In this document: positions 1 to 7,665 of the stretch, one piece after another | Numbering within the stretch: the stretch's first letter is position 1 | Layout: the number at the start of each line of letters is the position of its first letter | Origin: DATHVI01 sp035461385 | GTDB lineage: Bacteria > Actinomycetota > Thermoleophilia > Solirubrobacterales > 70-9 | Length of the DNA: 16,482 nt | Direction of reading: 5' to 3' | NCBI GenBank assembly: GCA_035461385.1 | Contig: DATHVI010000130.1 | Location: forward strand, 1 to 16,482 | Notes under the pieces: generated by a model | What the model saw: only the letters and a program-made list of their open reading frames with translations | What the model was told of the DNA's origin: nothing | Databases searched by the model: none | Made by a program: the position numbers and the translations under genes

Positions 1-1750
1 GGGAATGCTCTCGAGCCTCGAGCGCCGCTACGAGACGACCGAGTCCGAGCCTGCCCGCGACCGGATCGAGGACCTGATGGCGCTCCAGCCCTGCCCGGCG
101 TGCGACGGCGCCCGCCTGCGCCCGGAGAGCCTCGCCGTCACCGTCGGCGGGCTCAGCATCCACCGGTTCACCCAGCTCTCCGCCCACCGCGGCCTCGAGT
201 GGATCGAGGGCCTCGAGCTGACCGAGACCGAGCGTGCGATCGCCCGGCTGGTCGTCCGCGAGATCGCCGAGCGGCTGCGGTTCCTCGACTCGGTCGGGAT
301 CGGCTACCTGTCGCTCGAGCGCGCCGCGTCGACCCTGTCCGGCGGCGAGGCGCAGCGGATCCGGCTCGCGACCCAGATCGGCTCGAGCCTGGTCGGCGTC
401 CTCTACATCCTCGACGAGCCCTCGATCGGGCTCCATCAGCGCGACAACGAGAAGCTGATCGGAACGCTCGAGCGGCTGCGCGACCTCGGCAACACGGTGA
501 TCGTCGTCGAGCACGACGAGGGCACGATCCGCGCCGCCGACCACGTCGTCGACCTCGGCCCCGGCGCGGGCGAGCACGGGGGCGAGCTGATCGCCGCGGG
601 AACCCCGGAGGAGATCGTCGCCGCTCGCGAGTCGATCACCGGTCAGTTCCTCTCCGGCGCGCGGGTGATCCAGGTGCCCCCCGAGCGGCGCGAGCCGCGC
701 GGCGTGGTCAGCATCCGCGGCGCCGCGCAGCACAACCTGAAGCGGATCGACGTCGAGCTGCCGCTCGGCGTGCTCTGCTGCATCACCGGGGTCTCCGGCT
801 CCGGCAAGTCGACGCTCGTCAACGAGATCCTCTACCGCGCGCTCGCCAACCGCCTCCACCGGGCGCGAATGCGCCCCGGCGCCCACGACCGGATCGACGG
901 CGCCGACCAGGTCGACAAGATCATCAACATCGACCAGTCGCCGATCGGGCGCACGCCGCGCTCGAACCCGGCGACCTACACCGGGGTCTTCGACCATATC
1001 CGGGCGCTTTATGCCGGCACCCGCGAGGCGCGGGCGCGCGGCTACAAGCCGGGCCGGTTCAGCTTCAACGTCAAGGGCGGGCGCTGCGAGGTCTGCCGCG
1101 GCGACGGGCAGATCAAGATCGAGATGCACTTCCTGCCGGACGTCTACGTGCCCTGCGAGCAGTGCCACGGGCGCCGCTACAACCGCGAGACGCTCGAGGT
1201 CCGGTTCAAGGGCAAGTCGATCGCCGACGTGCTCGAGATGTCGGTCGGCGAGGCGACCGACTTCTTCGCCGCGATCCCGAAGATCGCCCGGCGGCTGAAG
1301 ACGCTGCGCGACGTCGGCCTCGACTACATCCGGCTCGGCCAGCCGGCGACCCAGCTCTCCGGCGGCGAGGCGCAGCGGGTGAAGCTCGCGACCGAGCTCT
1401 CGAAGGTCGCCACCGGCGACACGCTGTACATCCTCGACGAGCCGACCACCGGACTCCACTTCGCCGACGTCGAGCGCCTGCTCCAGGTGCTCGACCGCCT
1501 CGTCGAGTCGGGCAACACGGTCGTCGTGATCGAGCACAACCTCGACGTGATCAAGTCCGCCGACCGGATCATCGACCTCGGGCCCGAGGGCGGCGAGGGC
1601 GGGGGAGAGCTGGTCGCCGCCGGCACCCCGGAGCAGGTGGCCGGATCGCCGACCTCGGCGACGGGGCGCTTCCTTCGCGACCTGGTCGAGCCCGAGGAGC
1701 CCGCCCCGAGGCCCCGCCGCACGCGCCGCCCCGAGCCCGTCCCCGCGTAG
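1..1750 (+). CDS. uvrA: UvrABC system protein A, C-terminal part (5' end outside window)
   Basis: This is the DNA-damage recognition ATPase of nucleotide excision repair, which works as a dimer with UvrB in the cytoplasm. The frame is open through the left edge (first full codon at base 2), and about 581 residues are present of a family that is usually about 950, so the N-terminal ATP site and first zinc finger are missing. Visible in order: the end of ABC domain I with signature LSGGEAQRIRLAT and Walker B LYILDEPSIGLH; ABC domain II Walker A GVSGSGKST (near base 790); the C-terminal zinc finger with two CxxC pairs (CEVC and CEQC, near bases 1085-1165); a second signature LSGGEAQRVKLAT; and Walker B LYILDEPTTGLH. 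The C-terminus ends in a Pro/Arg/Glu-rich tail. The ATG at base 5 is internal and is not the true start. Both ABC halves look intact and functional. Confidence 0.97.
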   Translation, partial: GMLSSLERRYETTESEPARDRIEDLMALQPCPACDGARLRPESLAVTVGGLSIHRFTQLSAHRGLEWIEGLELTETERAIARLVVREIAERLRFLDSVGIGYLSLERAASTLSGGEAQRIRLATQIGSSLVGVLYILDEPSIGLHQRDNEKLIGTLERLRDLGNTVIVVEHDEGTIRAADHVVDLGPGAGEHGGELIAAGTPEEIVAARESITGQFLSGARVIQVPPERREPRGVVSIRGAAQHNLKRIDVELPLGVLCCITGVSGSGKSTLVNEILYRALANRLHRARMRPGAHDRIDGADQVDKIINIDQSPIGRTPRSNPATYTGVFDHIRALYAGTREARARGYKPGRFSFNVKGGRCEVCRGDGQIKIEMHFLPDVYVPCEQCHGRRYNRETLEVRFKGKSIADVLEMSVGEATDFFAAIPKIARRLKTLRDVGLDYIRLGQPATQLSGGEAQRVKLATELSKVATGDTLYILDEPTTGLHFADVERLLQVLDRLVESGNTVVVIEHNLDVIKSADRIIDLGPEGGEGGGELVAAGTPEQVAGSPTSATGRFLRDLVEPEEPAPRPRRTRRPEPVPA

Positions 1751-1835
1751 GGCAGCAGCCCGACCTGCCCGCGGTCCGGCTGCGGCGTTGGCCCTCACCA
1801 ACCCCGCCGCCCCCGGACGCGGAGCAGATCAAGAT

Positions 1836-1856
1836 GTCCGCGGCGTAGCCGCGGAC
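1836..1856 (+). terminator. candidate uvrA terminator hairpin
   Basis: GTCCGCGGC (1836-1844) and GCCGCGGAC (1848-1856) form a perfect 9-bp stem with a 3-nt GTA loop, 86 bases after the uvrA stop. No T-tract follows, so this would be the stem-only type often proposed in high-GC actinobacteria. The symmetry means it could also be a protein-binding palindrome upstream of the transporter gene. Confidence 0.45.
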
Positions 1857-2071
1857 CAGGTATTCAAGGCGAGAGCGGAGGAGGCGGCGGGCAGTTATTC
1901 GGGGGTTATCCGCACACTGCCGGGGGCGGCGATGAGTTTCACTTCCCGGGTCGGTCTGATCGGGCGGTGAACCTTCCGCGCCCCGCCGAGCGCGCGGACG
2001 CTGTCACGTTTGACCGCCTTCGTTCGTCGTCCCCCTGAGGCGTCGTTTGCCGGCCTCAGTCGAGAAGCCCG

Positions 2072-2079
2072 AGAAAGGA
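2072..2079 (+). promoter_or_regulatory. ribosome binding site of the MMPL transporter gene
   Basis: AGAAAGGA lies 13 bases before the ATG at 2093. The spacing is slightly long, but it is the only purine-rich Shine-Dalgarno-like stretch with GGA. It agrees with a start just before the basic N-terminus and first membrane helix. Confidence 0.5.
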
Positions 2080-2092
2080 ACAAGAGAGTCAG

Positions 2093-4345
2093 ATGTCAGA
2101 GCGCCTCGCGGGCCTCGCCCGCACCCTGAGCAAGCACTGGAAGCGATCGCTCGCGATCGCGATCGCGGCCGTGTTCGTGATCGGCGCGCTCGCCGGCTCG
2201 AGCGAGGCGCCGCCCGACGACTTCTCGATCCCGGACACCGAGTCGCAGGAGGCAACCGACCTCTTCCTCGACCATCAGCCGGCGCTCGCCGGGGCCGAGG
2301 CGAACCTCGTCTTCGCGGTCGAGCAGGGCGAGGTCACCGACGAGGCCCCGCGGTCGGCGATCTCGTCGACGCTCGACGACGTCCGCGGGCTCGAAGGCGT
2401 CGCCGAGGTCGGCGATCCGTTCGCCCCGGGCTCGGTCTCGCCCGATGGCCGGATCGCGACGACGACCGTCCGCTACGAGGGCGAGGTGCTCGACGTCACC
2501 AAGGAGCAGGGCGAGCTGCTCGAGGAGACCGTGCGCGAGGCGGAGGACGACGGAGTCCGCGTCGAGATGCGCGGCATCGTCGTCGACATCGCATCCGAGC
2601 AGACCTTCCCGGTCGGCGAGCTGATCGGTATCGCGGTCGCGATCGTCCTGCTGACGCTGCTCTTCCGCTCGAAGTCGGCGATGGCGGCGACCCTGGTCGG
2701 AGCCCTGCTCGGCGTCGTCGTCGGTCAGATGCTCCTGGCGATCCTGGCGACGCCGCTCGGGCTGCCGGACTTCGCCTCGTTCATCGCCGTGATGCTCGGG
2801 CTCGGCGCCGGCATCGACTACGCGCTGCTGATCATCGGCCGCTTCCGCGAGCAGTCGGCGGCCGGAAACTCGATCCCCGACGCCGCCGCGAAGGCGCTTG
2901 CGACCTCCGGCGCCGCCGTCGTCACCGCCGGCCTGATCGTGATGGTGGCGATCGCCGGGCTGCTCGTCGTCGGGATCCCGTTCGTCGGCAAGCTCGGCCT
3001 CGCTGCGGCGATCGCGATCGCGGCGGTGGTCGTCTCCTCGCTCACGGTGCTGCCGATCATGATCGGCGCCCTGTCGCGCTGGTTGCGGCCGAAGAAGCCC
3101 GAGCACACCGCGCGCTCCGCGGCCTTCGGCCGCTGGGCCGACCGGATCACCGCTCACCCCTGGCGGACGATCTCGATCGGGATCGCGATCCTGCTCGTCT
3201 TCGCGATCCCGGTCACCGACATGCGCCTCGGACAGCCCGACGACGGCAACCAGCCCGAGTCGATGACGCAGCGGCAGGCATACGACCTGCTGAGCGAGGC
3301 ATTCGGGCCGGGCTCGAACGGCCCGCTGCTGGTCGCGGTCGACGCGCCCGGGCAGGTCGACGATCCCGCGACTGAGGCCGACCTCGAGCAACTCGGGGCC
3401 GCCTTCGCCGAGACGCCCGGAGTCGCCGCGCCCGAGGGCGGGGAGCCGCTCGAGGCGGTCCCGAGCGAGGACGGCGAGATCGCGACCTTCTTCATCCAGC
3501 CGGGGACCTCGCCGCAGGACGAGGACACGGCCGAGCTGGTCGAGGAGCTCCGTGACGACGTCATCCCGGCCGCCACCGAGGGGACCGAGCTCGACGTCTT
3601 CGTCGGCGGCCAGACCGCCGGCTTCCTCGACTTCTCGGACAAGGTGTCCGAGCGACTGCCGCTGTTCATCGCGGTCGTCATCGGCCTCTCGGTGCTGTTG
3701 CTGATGACCGCGTTCCGGTCGCTGTGGATCCCGCTGATCTCCGCGGTCTTCAACCTGCTCTCGATCGGCGCCTCGTTCGGAGTCGTCGTCGCCGTCTTCC
3801 AGTGGGGCTTCGGCGCGAGCCTGATCGGCGCCGAGAGCGACGTCCCGATCGTCTCGTTCATGCCGCTGATGATGTTCGCGATCCTCTTCGGCCTGTCGAT
3901 GGACTACAACGTCTTCCTGCTCTCGCGGGTCCACGAGGCCTACAACGAGGGCGACGGCCCGCGCGACAGCGTCATCCACGGACTCGCCAGGGTGGCGAAG
4001 ATCGTCCTCTTCGCCGGCCTGATCATGGGCTCGGTGTTCCTCGCCTTCACCAGCGCGCCGGACCAGATCAGCAAGATGTTCGGCGTCGGACTCGGGCTCG
4101 CGATCCTGATCGACGTCCTCATCGTCCGGCTGCTGATCGCCCCGGCGGTGGTGACGCTGCTCGGCGACCGCGCATGGTGGCTTCCGGGCTGGCTCGACCG
4201 GATCCTCCCGAACGTCTCGCTCGAGGGGCACATGGTCGAGGCGATCGACGGGGTCGACTCCGAGGCGGTCGTCCCCGGGGTCGAGGGCGCCGACCTCCAG
4301 GGCCCCGAGGACGCCGCCGAGCGCGAGCCCGAGCGGGTCCCATGA
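2093..4345 (+). CDS. MMPL/RND family membrane transporter
   Basis: A 750-residue integral membrane protein of the MMPL branch of the RND superfamily, which exports lipids or hydrophobic compounds using the proton gradient. The layout is the family's duplicated one: TM1 at about 19-35, an extracytoplasmic domain at about 40-172, a bundle of five helices at about 175-328, TM7 at about 357-374, a second extracytoplasmic domain at about 380-520, and a second helix bundle at about 522-692. The Asp-Tyr pairs expected in the proton relay helices are present in both halves: GAGIDYALL (D242-Y243) and GLSMDYNVFL (D604-Y605). The C-terminal 50 residues are acidic and hydrophilic. The start is supported by the basic N-terminus KHWKR before TM1. 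The gene stands alone between uvrA and a convergent operon, so the substrate cannot be inferred. It is probably unrelated to the injection-system genes. Confidence 0.93.
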   Translation: MSERLAGLARTLSKHWKRSLAIAIAAVFVIGALAGSSEAPPDDFSIPDTESQEATDLFLDHQPALAGAEANLVFAVEQGEVTDEAPRSAISSTLDDVRGLEGVAEVGDPFAPGSVSPDGRIATTTVRYEGEVLDVTKEQGELLEETVREAEDDGVRVEMRGIVVDIASEQTFPVGELIGIAVAIVLLTLLFRSKSAMAATLVGALLGVVVGQMLLAILATPLGLPDFASFIAVMLGLGAGIDYALLIIGRFREQSAAGNSIPDAAAKALATSGAAVVTAGLIVMVAIAGLLVVGIPFVGKLGLAAAIAIAAVVVSSLTVLPIMIGALSRWLRPKKPEHTARSAAFGRWADRITAHPWRTISIGIAILLVFAIPVTDMRLGQPDDGNQPESMTQRQAYDLLSEAFGPGSNGPLLVAVDAPGQVDDPATEADLEQLGAAFAETPGVAAPEGGEPLEAVPSEDGEIATFFIQPGTSPQDEDTAELVEELRDDVIPAATEGTELDVFVGGQTAGFLDFSDKVSERLPLFIAVVIGLSVLLLMTAFRSLWIPLISAVFNLLSIGASFGVVVAVFQWGFGASLIGAESDVPIVSFMPLMMFAILFGLSMDYNVFLLSRVHEAYNEGDGPRDSVIHGLARVAKIVLFAGLIMGSVFLAFTSAPDQISKMFGVGLGLAILIDVLIVRLLIAPAVVTLLGDRAWWLPGWLDRILPNVSLEGHMVEAIDGVDSEAVVPGVEGADLQGPEDAAEREPERVP

Positions 4346-4400
4346 CACGCCCGACCCCGAGCCCGTACGGCGCCTCGGGATCGATCGCGACGGCTCGAGT

Positions 4401-4430
4401 CCGACGCCCCGGCCACGTCCGGGGCGTCGG
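4401..4430. terminator. bidirectional terminator hairpin between convergent genes
   Basis: CCGACGCCCCGG (4401-4412) and CCGGGGCGTCGG (4419-4430) form a perfect 12-bp GC-rich stem with a 6-nt loop. It sits in the 94-bp gap between the transporter stop (4345) and the stop of the last gene of the - strand operon (4440). Outer GAGT/ACTC arms (4397-4400 and 4435-4438) could extend the stem across a bulge. There is no T-tract on either strand, but the position between two convergent stops makes termination of both transcripts the natural reading. Confidence 0.8.
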
Positions 4431-4439
4431 CGAGGACTC

Positions 4440-5990
4440 TCAGCGCAGCAGGGCCCGCGCCTCGGGGAGGCGGGGCTGGTAGCGGCCGCGGTACTGCTCG
4501 GCCGGCCGTTCGACATCCGCGATCCACTCCCCCCAGGTGCTCGGATCCTTGCCCGAGATCCCCTGCTGGTCCTTGACCGCGAGCGCGGTGTCGATGAACC
4601 ACTTCAGCTGAAGCTCGGGACGGTTGGGGTAACCGGCGTATTCGCCCCGATTCCAGATTCCGACGCGCATCTGGAAGAAGCCGACGGAGTCGGCATCGCC
4701 GTAATTCAGGTTGGCGACGTTCGACTCGACCAGCGCCGCCATCACCGGCAGCTCGCGCGGAAGGCCGGCGGCGTACGCATGGCGGCCCAGCCACCTGGCG
4801 AGCGCCTCGCGTCCCGCGTTGTCCCCCGGGTAGTCGGCCGCGGCGGCATCGAGGTCGAAGCCCGATCCGAAGCGCGGATCGGCGTCGTCGACCGGCGCGT
4901 CCTCACCACCGCCCTCGACCGCGGGCATGAAATGCACCGAGTGGCGGCGGCCGCGCTCGACCTCGGCAGGCTCGAATCCGCTCGCCGGCTCGCCACCCGC
5001 CTCGACGTGCTCGTCGCCGCCGGCGTGACCGTGGTCGGCCGCCGCGGCGGGGAGCTTCAAGCCCTTCGGCGCCTCGGTGTCGAAGGCGACGTGGATGTGG
5101 TCCTGGTGGGCGCCGTCGGTGAAGAACCCCGGCTCGGAGATCGGGAACGGCGTTCCGATCTCGGTCGCGCGCAGGGGCCCCTCGAGCTCGGCCAGCAGCG
5201 TGCTGACGTCGCGGGCGCCGACGTTGCCCGGGCTCACCGGCTGCCCGTCGACGGAGGCGATGTCGAGCCCGCGGCCGTGGAAGTGGTTCGAGACGTAGCC
5301 GGAGCTCGTGAACTTGCCGTGGCCGGTCTTGATCACGCTGATCCCGATCTCGTGGTCCTCGGTGATCCGTCCGAGGACCCCGACCAGGCGCGGGTCGACG
5401 ATCCCCGCCTCGAGGTCGGCCCGGGCCTGCGGCGGCAGGTCCAAGTTGGGATTGTTGAGCAGCGACTCGACGCTGGCCGCCGGCCCCGCCCGCATCCCGC
5501 CGTCCCCGCCGCCGCCGGTCTCGCCCTCGGCCGCGTCCGCGTCGGGAACCGGCTCCGCGGGGCCCTCCATCCCGGGGATCGCGCCTGCCGGCTCGGCGGC
5601 GGGGAGCGGAGGCGGCGCCGGGCCAGTCGAAGCGGGGGGCTCTGGCGCGAGGCCCCCCTTGATCGCCTCGAGGTGCGAGAGTGTGAGCGCCCGGTTCAGT
5701 GCCCCGGCTGCATCGGTGGCGAGCGACGGTCCGAAGCGCTCGACCAGCTGATACGCGCTGACGCCCTCGAGGGCGGCGGCCATCACCACCCCGGCGAGGC
5801 TCGATTTCGACTCGCGCTCGTCGAGCGTTCGCATCCCGGCGCCCGCCGACAGCTCGTCCGCGATCTCCGGCAGGCCATGGGCGCGACACGCCGCGGCGGG
5901 ATCGCGCCGGAACCGGGCTCGGAACTCCGCGTCCTCGATCAGCCTGCTGATCAGGGCGGCGGCGCGGTCGATCTGCTCAGCCGACGACAT
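4440..5990 (-). CDS. signal-less two-domain peptidoglycan hydrolase with leader-like N-terminus; candidate CIS cargo or lysin
   Basis: A 516-residue protein with several modules. Residues 1-108 are helical; FRARFRRDPAAACRAHGL (about 23-40) resembles the D-x-x-FR-x(4)-DP-x-x-A-x(4)-GL pattern of nitrile-hydratase-leader-type peptides. A Pro/Ala/Gly-rich linker follows (112-170). Residues about 175-305 look like a LAS-type zinc peptidase: SNHFHGRGLD fits the VanY-like SxHxxGxAxD pattern (H236, D243) and DHIHV gives the HxH pair (H298, H300). A linker with a His/Asp/Glu cluster (319-353) leads to a lysozyme/lytic-transglycosylase-like domain (about 385-516) with a likely catalytic Glu in ALVESN (E422) and a GFFQM motif. 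No signal peptide or TM segment is visible, although both activities act on peptidoglycan. It is the last gene of the CIS operon and overlaps the protease gene by 14 bases. The start at 5990 is chosen for its strong ribosome site; a longer frame would add a Cys/Arg-rich non-protein-like stretch. Domain calls are by motif, and cargo status is inferred. Confidence 0.8.
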   Translation of the reverse strand: MSSAEQIDRAAALISRLIEDAEFRARFRRDPAAACRAHGLPEIADELSAGAGMRTLDERESKSSLAGVVMAAALEGVSAYQLVERFGPSLATDAAGALNRALTLSHLEAIKGGLAPEPPASTGPAPPPLPAAEPAGAIPGMEGPAEPVPDADAAEGETGGGGDGGMRAGPAASVESLLNNPNLDLPPQARADLEAGIVDPRLVGVLGRITEDHEIGISVIKTGHGKFTSSGYVSNHFHGRGLDIASVDGQPVSPGNVGARDVSTLLAELEGPLRATEIGTPFPISEPGFFTDGAHQDHIHVAFDTEAPKGLKLPAAAADHGHAGGDEHVEAGGEPASGFEPAEVERGRRHSVHFMPAVEGGGEDAPVDDADPRFGSGFDLDAAAADYPGDNAGREALARWLGRHAYAAGLPRELPVMAALVESNVANLNYGDADSVGFFQMRVGIWNRGEYAGYPNRPELQLKWFIDTALAVKDQQGISGKDPSTWGEWIADVERPAEQYRGRYQPRLPEARALLR

Positions 5991-7656
5991 TTCCCCCCGT
6001 CCTGCTCGCGCCGCGAAGCCGGCGCAGCACCGGCAGCGCGACCGTGAGCACGATCGGCAGCAGCAACAAGGCGTAGAGCGCAACGACGAACGCGAGCACG
6101 GCCTCCTCCGGAACGAGGGCGGTGAGCTGATCGTAGTACTGCAACGTCAGCACCGCCACAAGCCCTACCGTGACCACCGACCAGGCGAGGCCCGCGAGGG
6201 CATAGCGGAGCAGCACGCCCCGGGAGTCGGGTGGTGGGCTGCGTCCACTGAGCCGAGCGATCAGCGCCGCCTGGGATCGGCGGCGCAGACCGGGCTCGTC
6301 GAGGACGTCGACGAGGATGTGATACCCGTCGCGGTCGAGGAAGGGATTGAGGTTGAAGAAGGCGGCGACATAGCCGGCGAGGGCGAGCTGAAAGCCGATG
6401 TCGCGGACGGCTCCCGCTGGAAGGGCGAGGCAAGCGAGCGCGAACAGCGCGCCGATCACCAGGTCGGACGCGGGGCCCGCGGATGCGACCACGAGGCGGC
6501 GGCGCCGGGGCTCGAACCAGGCCTCGCTCGTGTCCACGAACGCGAACGGGAAGATCGCGACCAGCTTCGCTCCCGCCCGGTGCACGGTGCGGCCCACCGC
6601 GGCCATCGCCAGGCCGTGCGCGAACTCGTGCGCGGCGACCAGCCCGAAGCGCCCGACGAGGAAGATCAGGGCGCCGATCCCCACCCGGTCGGCGACGACG
6701 AAGGGGGTGCCGTAGCGATTCGCGATCAGGAGCGCGAAGGCGACGATGCCCGTCAGGCCGACAGCCGCAAGCGCGACCAGGCTCCAGTCGGTGAACAGGC
6801 GCCAGCCGCCGCGCTCGTAGAGTTCCTCGAAGGCGAGGTCGGGATCCTGGACGAGGCGCTCGCGCGGCCGTAGCAGCCGGACGAGGGCGCCCCCGGGCGG
6901 GCTGCGATCCGCACCGCGAACGCCCTCGAGCATGCCCCGGTCGCCGAGGTCGGCGAGGAGGCGGGCGAGTCGGGAGGGCCCTTCGGCGCCGAACCGCGAC
7001 TCCGCCTCGGCGAGCAGCTCGGCGAGGGTCCGGCCCCCGTCCAGGAGCTCGAACAGGTCGGCGTCCTCGATCGAGATCCGCAGGAACGATCCGCTGCGCT
7101 CGTCGCGGATCACCGCGTGGCGGCGGCCGCGCTCGCTGAGGCGCTTCAACGCCAGGCCGGCGCGCGCCCGCGGGTGCAGCTCATCGGAAGCGCGCGCGGG
7201 ATCGGACTGTCGTTTGACGGCGGCGGAGGCGGCGCCGATGTGAAGCGTCTCGGGCGGGCCCGCGGCCGCGGCCTCGCCGTCGTGCTCGGCGACGCGCAGC
7301 TGGGTGTCGCCGAGCTTGATCCGGGCCCCCGGCTCGAGCGGAAGGGCCGCCTCGACCGGCTCGCCATCCACCGTCGTGCCGTAGGTCGAGCCGACGTCCT
7401 CGATCAGCGTCCGCCGCTCGTCGCCGTCCCACTCGACCAGGACCCGGGCGTGGCGGCGGGAGAGCGCCGGGTCGTCGAGGCGGAGGTCGTTGCCCTCCCC
7501 GCGGCCGATCGTCACCGTCGCCCCGAGTGGCACCCGCCTGCCGTCGTCGAGCACGAGCGCGAGAACCCGGCTCGGGCCGTCAAGCGGCTCACCGCAGATC
7601 CGGCACGCGGCCGCCTCGGCGGAGACGATCCGATGGCAGTGCGGGCAGAGCAGCAC
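5977..7656 (-). CDS. zinc ribbon-FHA-PqqD-like-M50 membrane metalloprotease
   Basis: A 559-residue fusion. Residues 4-21 form a zinc ribbon (C4, C7, C18, C21). Residues about 30-125 are an FHA domain (GRG at 51-53, SRRH at 66-69, GSTYGT at 89-94), a module that binds phosphothreonine. Residues about 180-245 resemble the PqqD-like winged-helix domain. Residues about 290-545 are membrane-embedded with M50-type motifs: AAHEFAHGLA (H343, E344, H347) in one helix and NPFLDRDGYHIL (N437, D443) in a later one. This resembles the PqqD-plus-M50 'putative peptide zinc metalloprotease' group found beside secreted-peptide genes. It would cut membrane or near-membrane substrates. The GTG start lies 9 bases after the previous stop, and the zinc ribbon begins at once, so no other start fits well; the upstream ribosome site (GCGGG) is weak. 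It shares an N-terminal zinc ribbon with the preceding gene. Its substrate is unknown; the PASTA protein and the muralytic protein are the local candidates. Confidence 0.85.
   Translation of the reverse strand: MLLCPHCHRIVSAEAAACRICGEPLDGPSRVLALVLDDGRRVPLGATVTIGRGEGNDLRLDDPALSRRHARVLVEWDGDERRTLIEDVGSTYGTTVDGEPVEAALPLEPGARIKLGDTQLRVAEHDGEAAAAGPPETLHIGAASAAVKRQSDPARASDELHPRARAGLALKRLSERGRRHAVIRDERSGSFLRISIEDADLFELLDGGRTLAELLAEAESRFGAEGPSRLARLLADLGDRGMLEGVRGADRSPPGGALVRLLRPRERLVQDPDLAFEELYERGGWRLFTDWSLVALAAVGLTGIVAFALLIANRYGTPFVVADRVGIGALIFLVGRFGLVAAHEFAHGLAMAAVGRTVHRAGAKLVAIFPFAFVDTSEAWFEPRRRRLVVASAGPASDLVIGALFALACLALPAGAVRDIGFQLALAGYVAAFFNLNPFLDRDGYHILVDVLDEPGLRRRSQAALIARLSGRSPPPDSRGVLLRYALAGLAWSVVTVGLVAVLTLQYYDQLTALVPEEAVLAFVVALYALLLLPIVLTVALPVLRRLRGASRTGGNVVG
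5993..5998 (-). promoter_or_regulatory. ribosome binding site fixing the muralytic gene start
   Basis: On the - strand the sequence GGGGGGAA immediately precedes the ATG at 5990. It lies inside the 3' end of the protease gene. It supports 5990 over the upstream in-frame start at 6083, which has a Cys/Arg-rich leader typical of a shadow frame. Confidence 0.6.
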
Positions 7657-7665
7657 GCCGGCCCG

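Larger units (their letters stand above)
1751..2092. other. intergenic region between uvrA and the MMPL transporter gene
   Basis: This 342-bp gap holds no convincing gene; short frames here are low-complexity and lack start signals. It contains a GGGCAG/CTGCCC inverted repeat just after the uvrA stop (1750-1755 with 1765-1770), a perfect 9-bp hairpin at 1836-1856, and a TTGACC box at 2010-2015. The last could be a -35 element for the downstream gene, but the sequence 17 bases later (CCCTGA) is a poor -10. The segment from about 1860 to 2090 is less GC-extreme than the genes around it, as expected for a promoter region. Confidence 0.6.

Noticed and set aside
2096..4516. 806-codon open frame on the - strand
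   Set aside because: It is antisense to the MMPL transporter; its Arg/Asp/Glu-rich composition is what a high-GC reverse frame gives.
4779..6047. 422-codon open frame on the + strand
   Set aside because: It is antisense to the muralytic gene, whose own frame has clear catalytic motifs.
5991..6083. Upstream in-frame extension of the muralytic protein, possibly a signal peptide
   Set aside because: The added residues are Cys/Arg-rich without a hydrophobic core, and a strong ribosome site supports 5990.
5977..7656. A RiPP biosynthetic cluster based on the PqqD-like and M50 domains
   Set aside because: No precursor peptide, radical SAM, YcaO or ABC exporter gene is seen nearby; only the recognition-like pieces are present.
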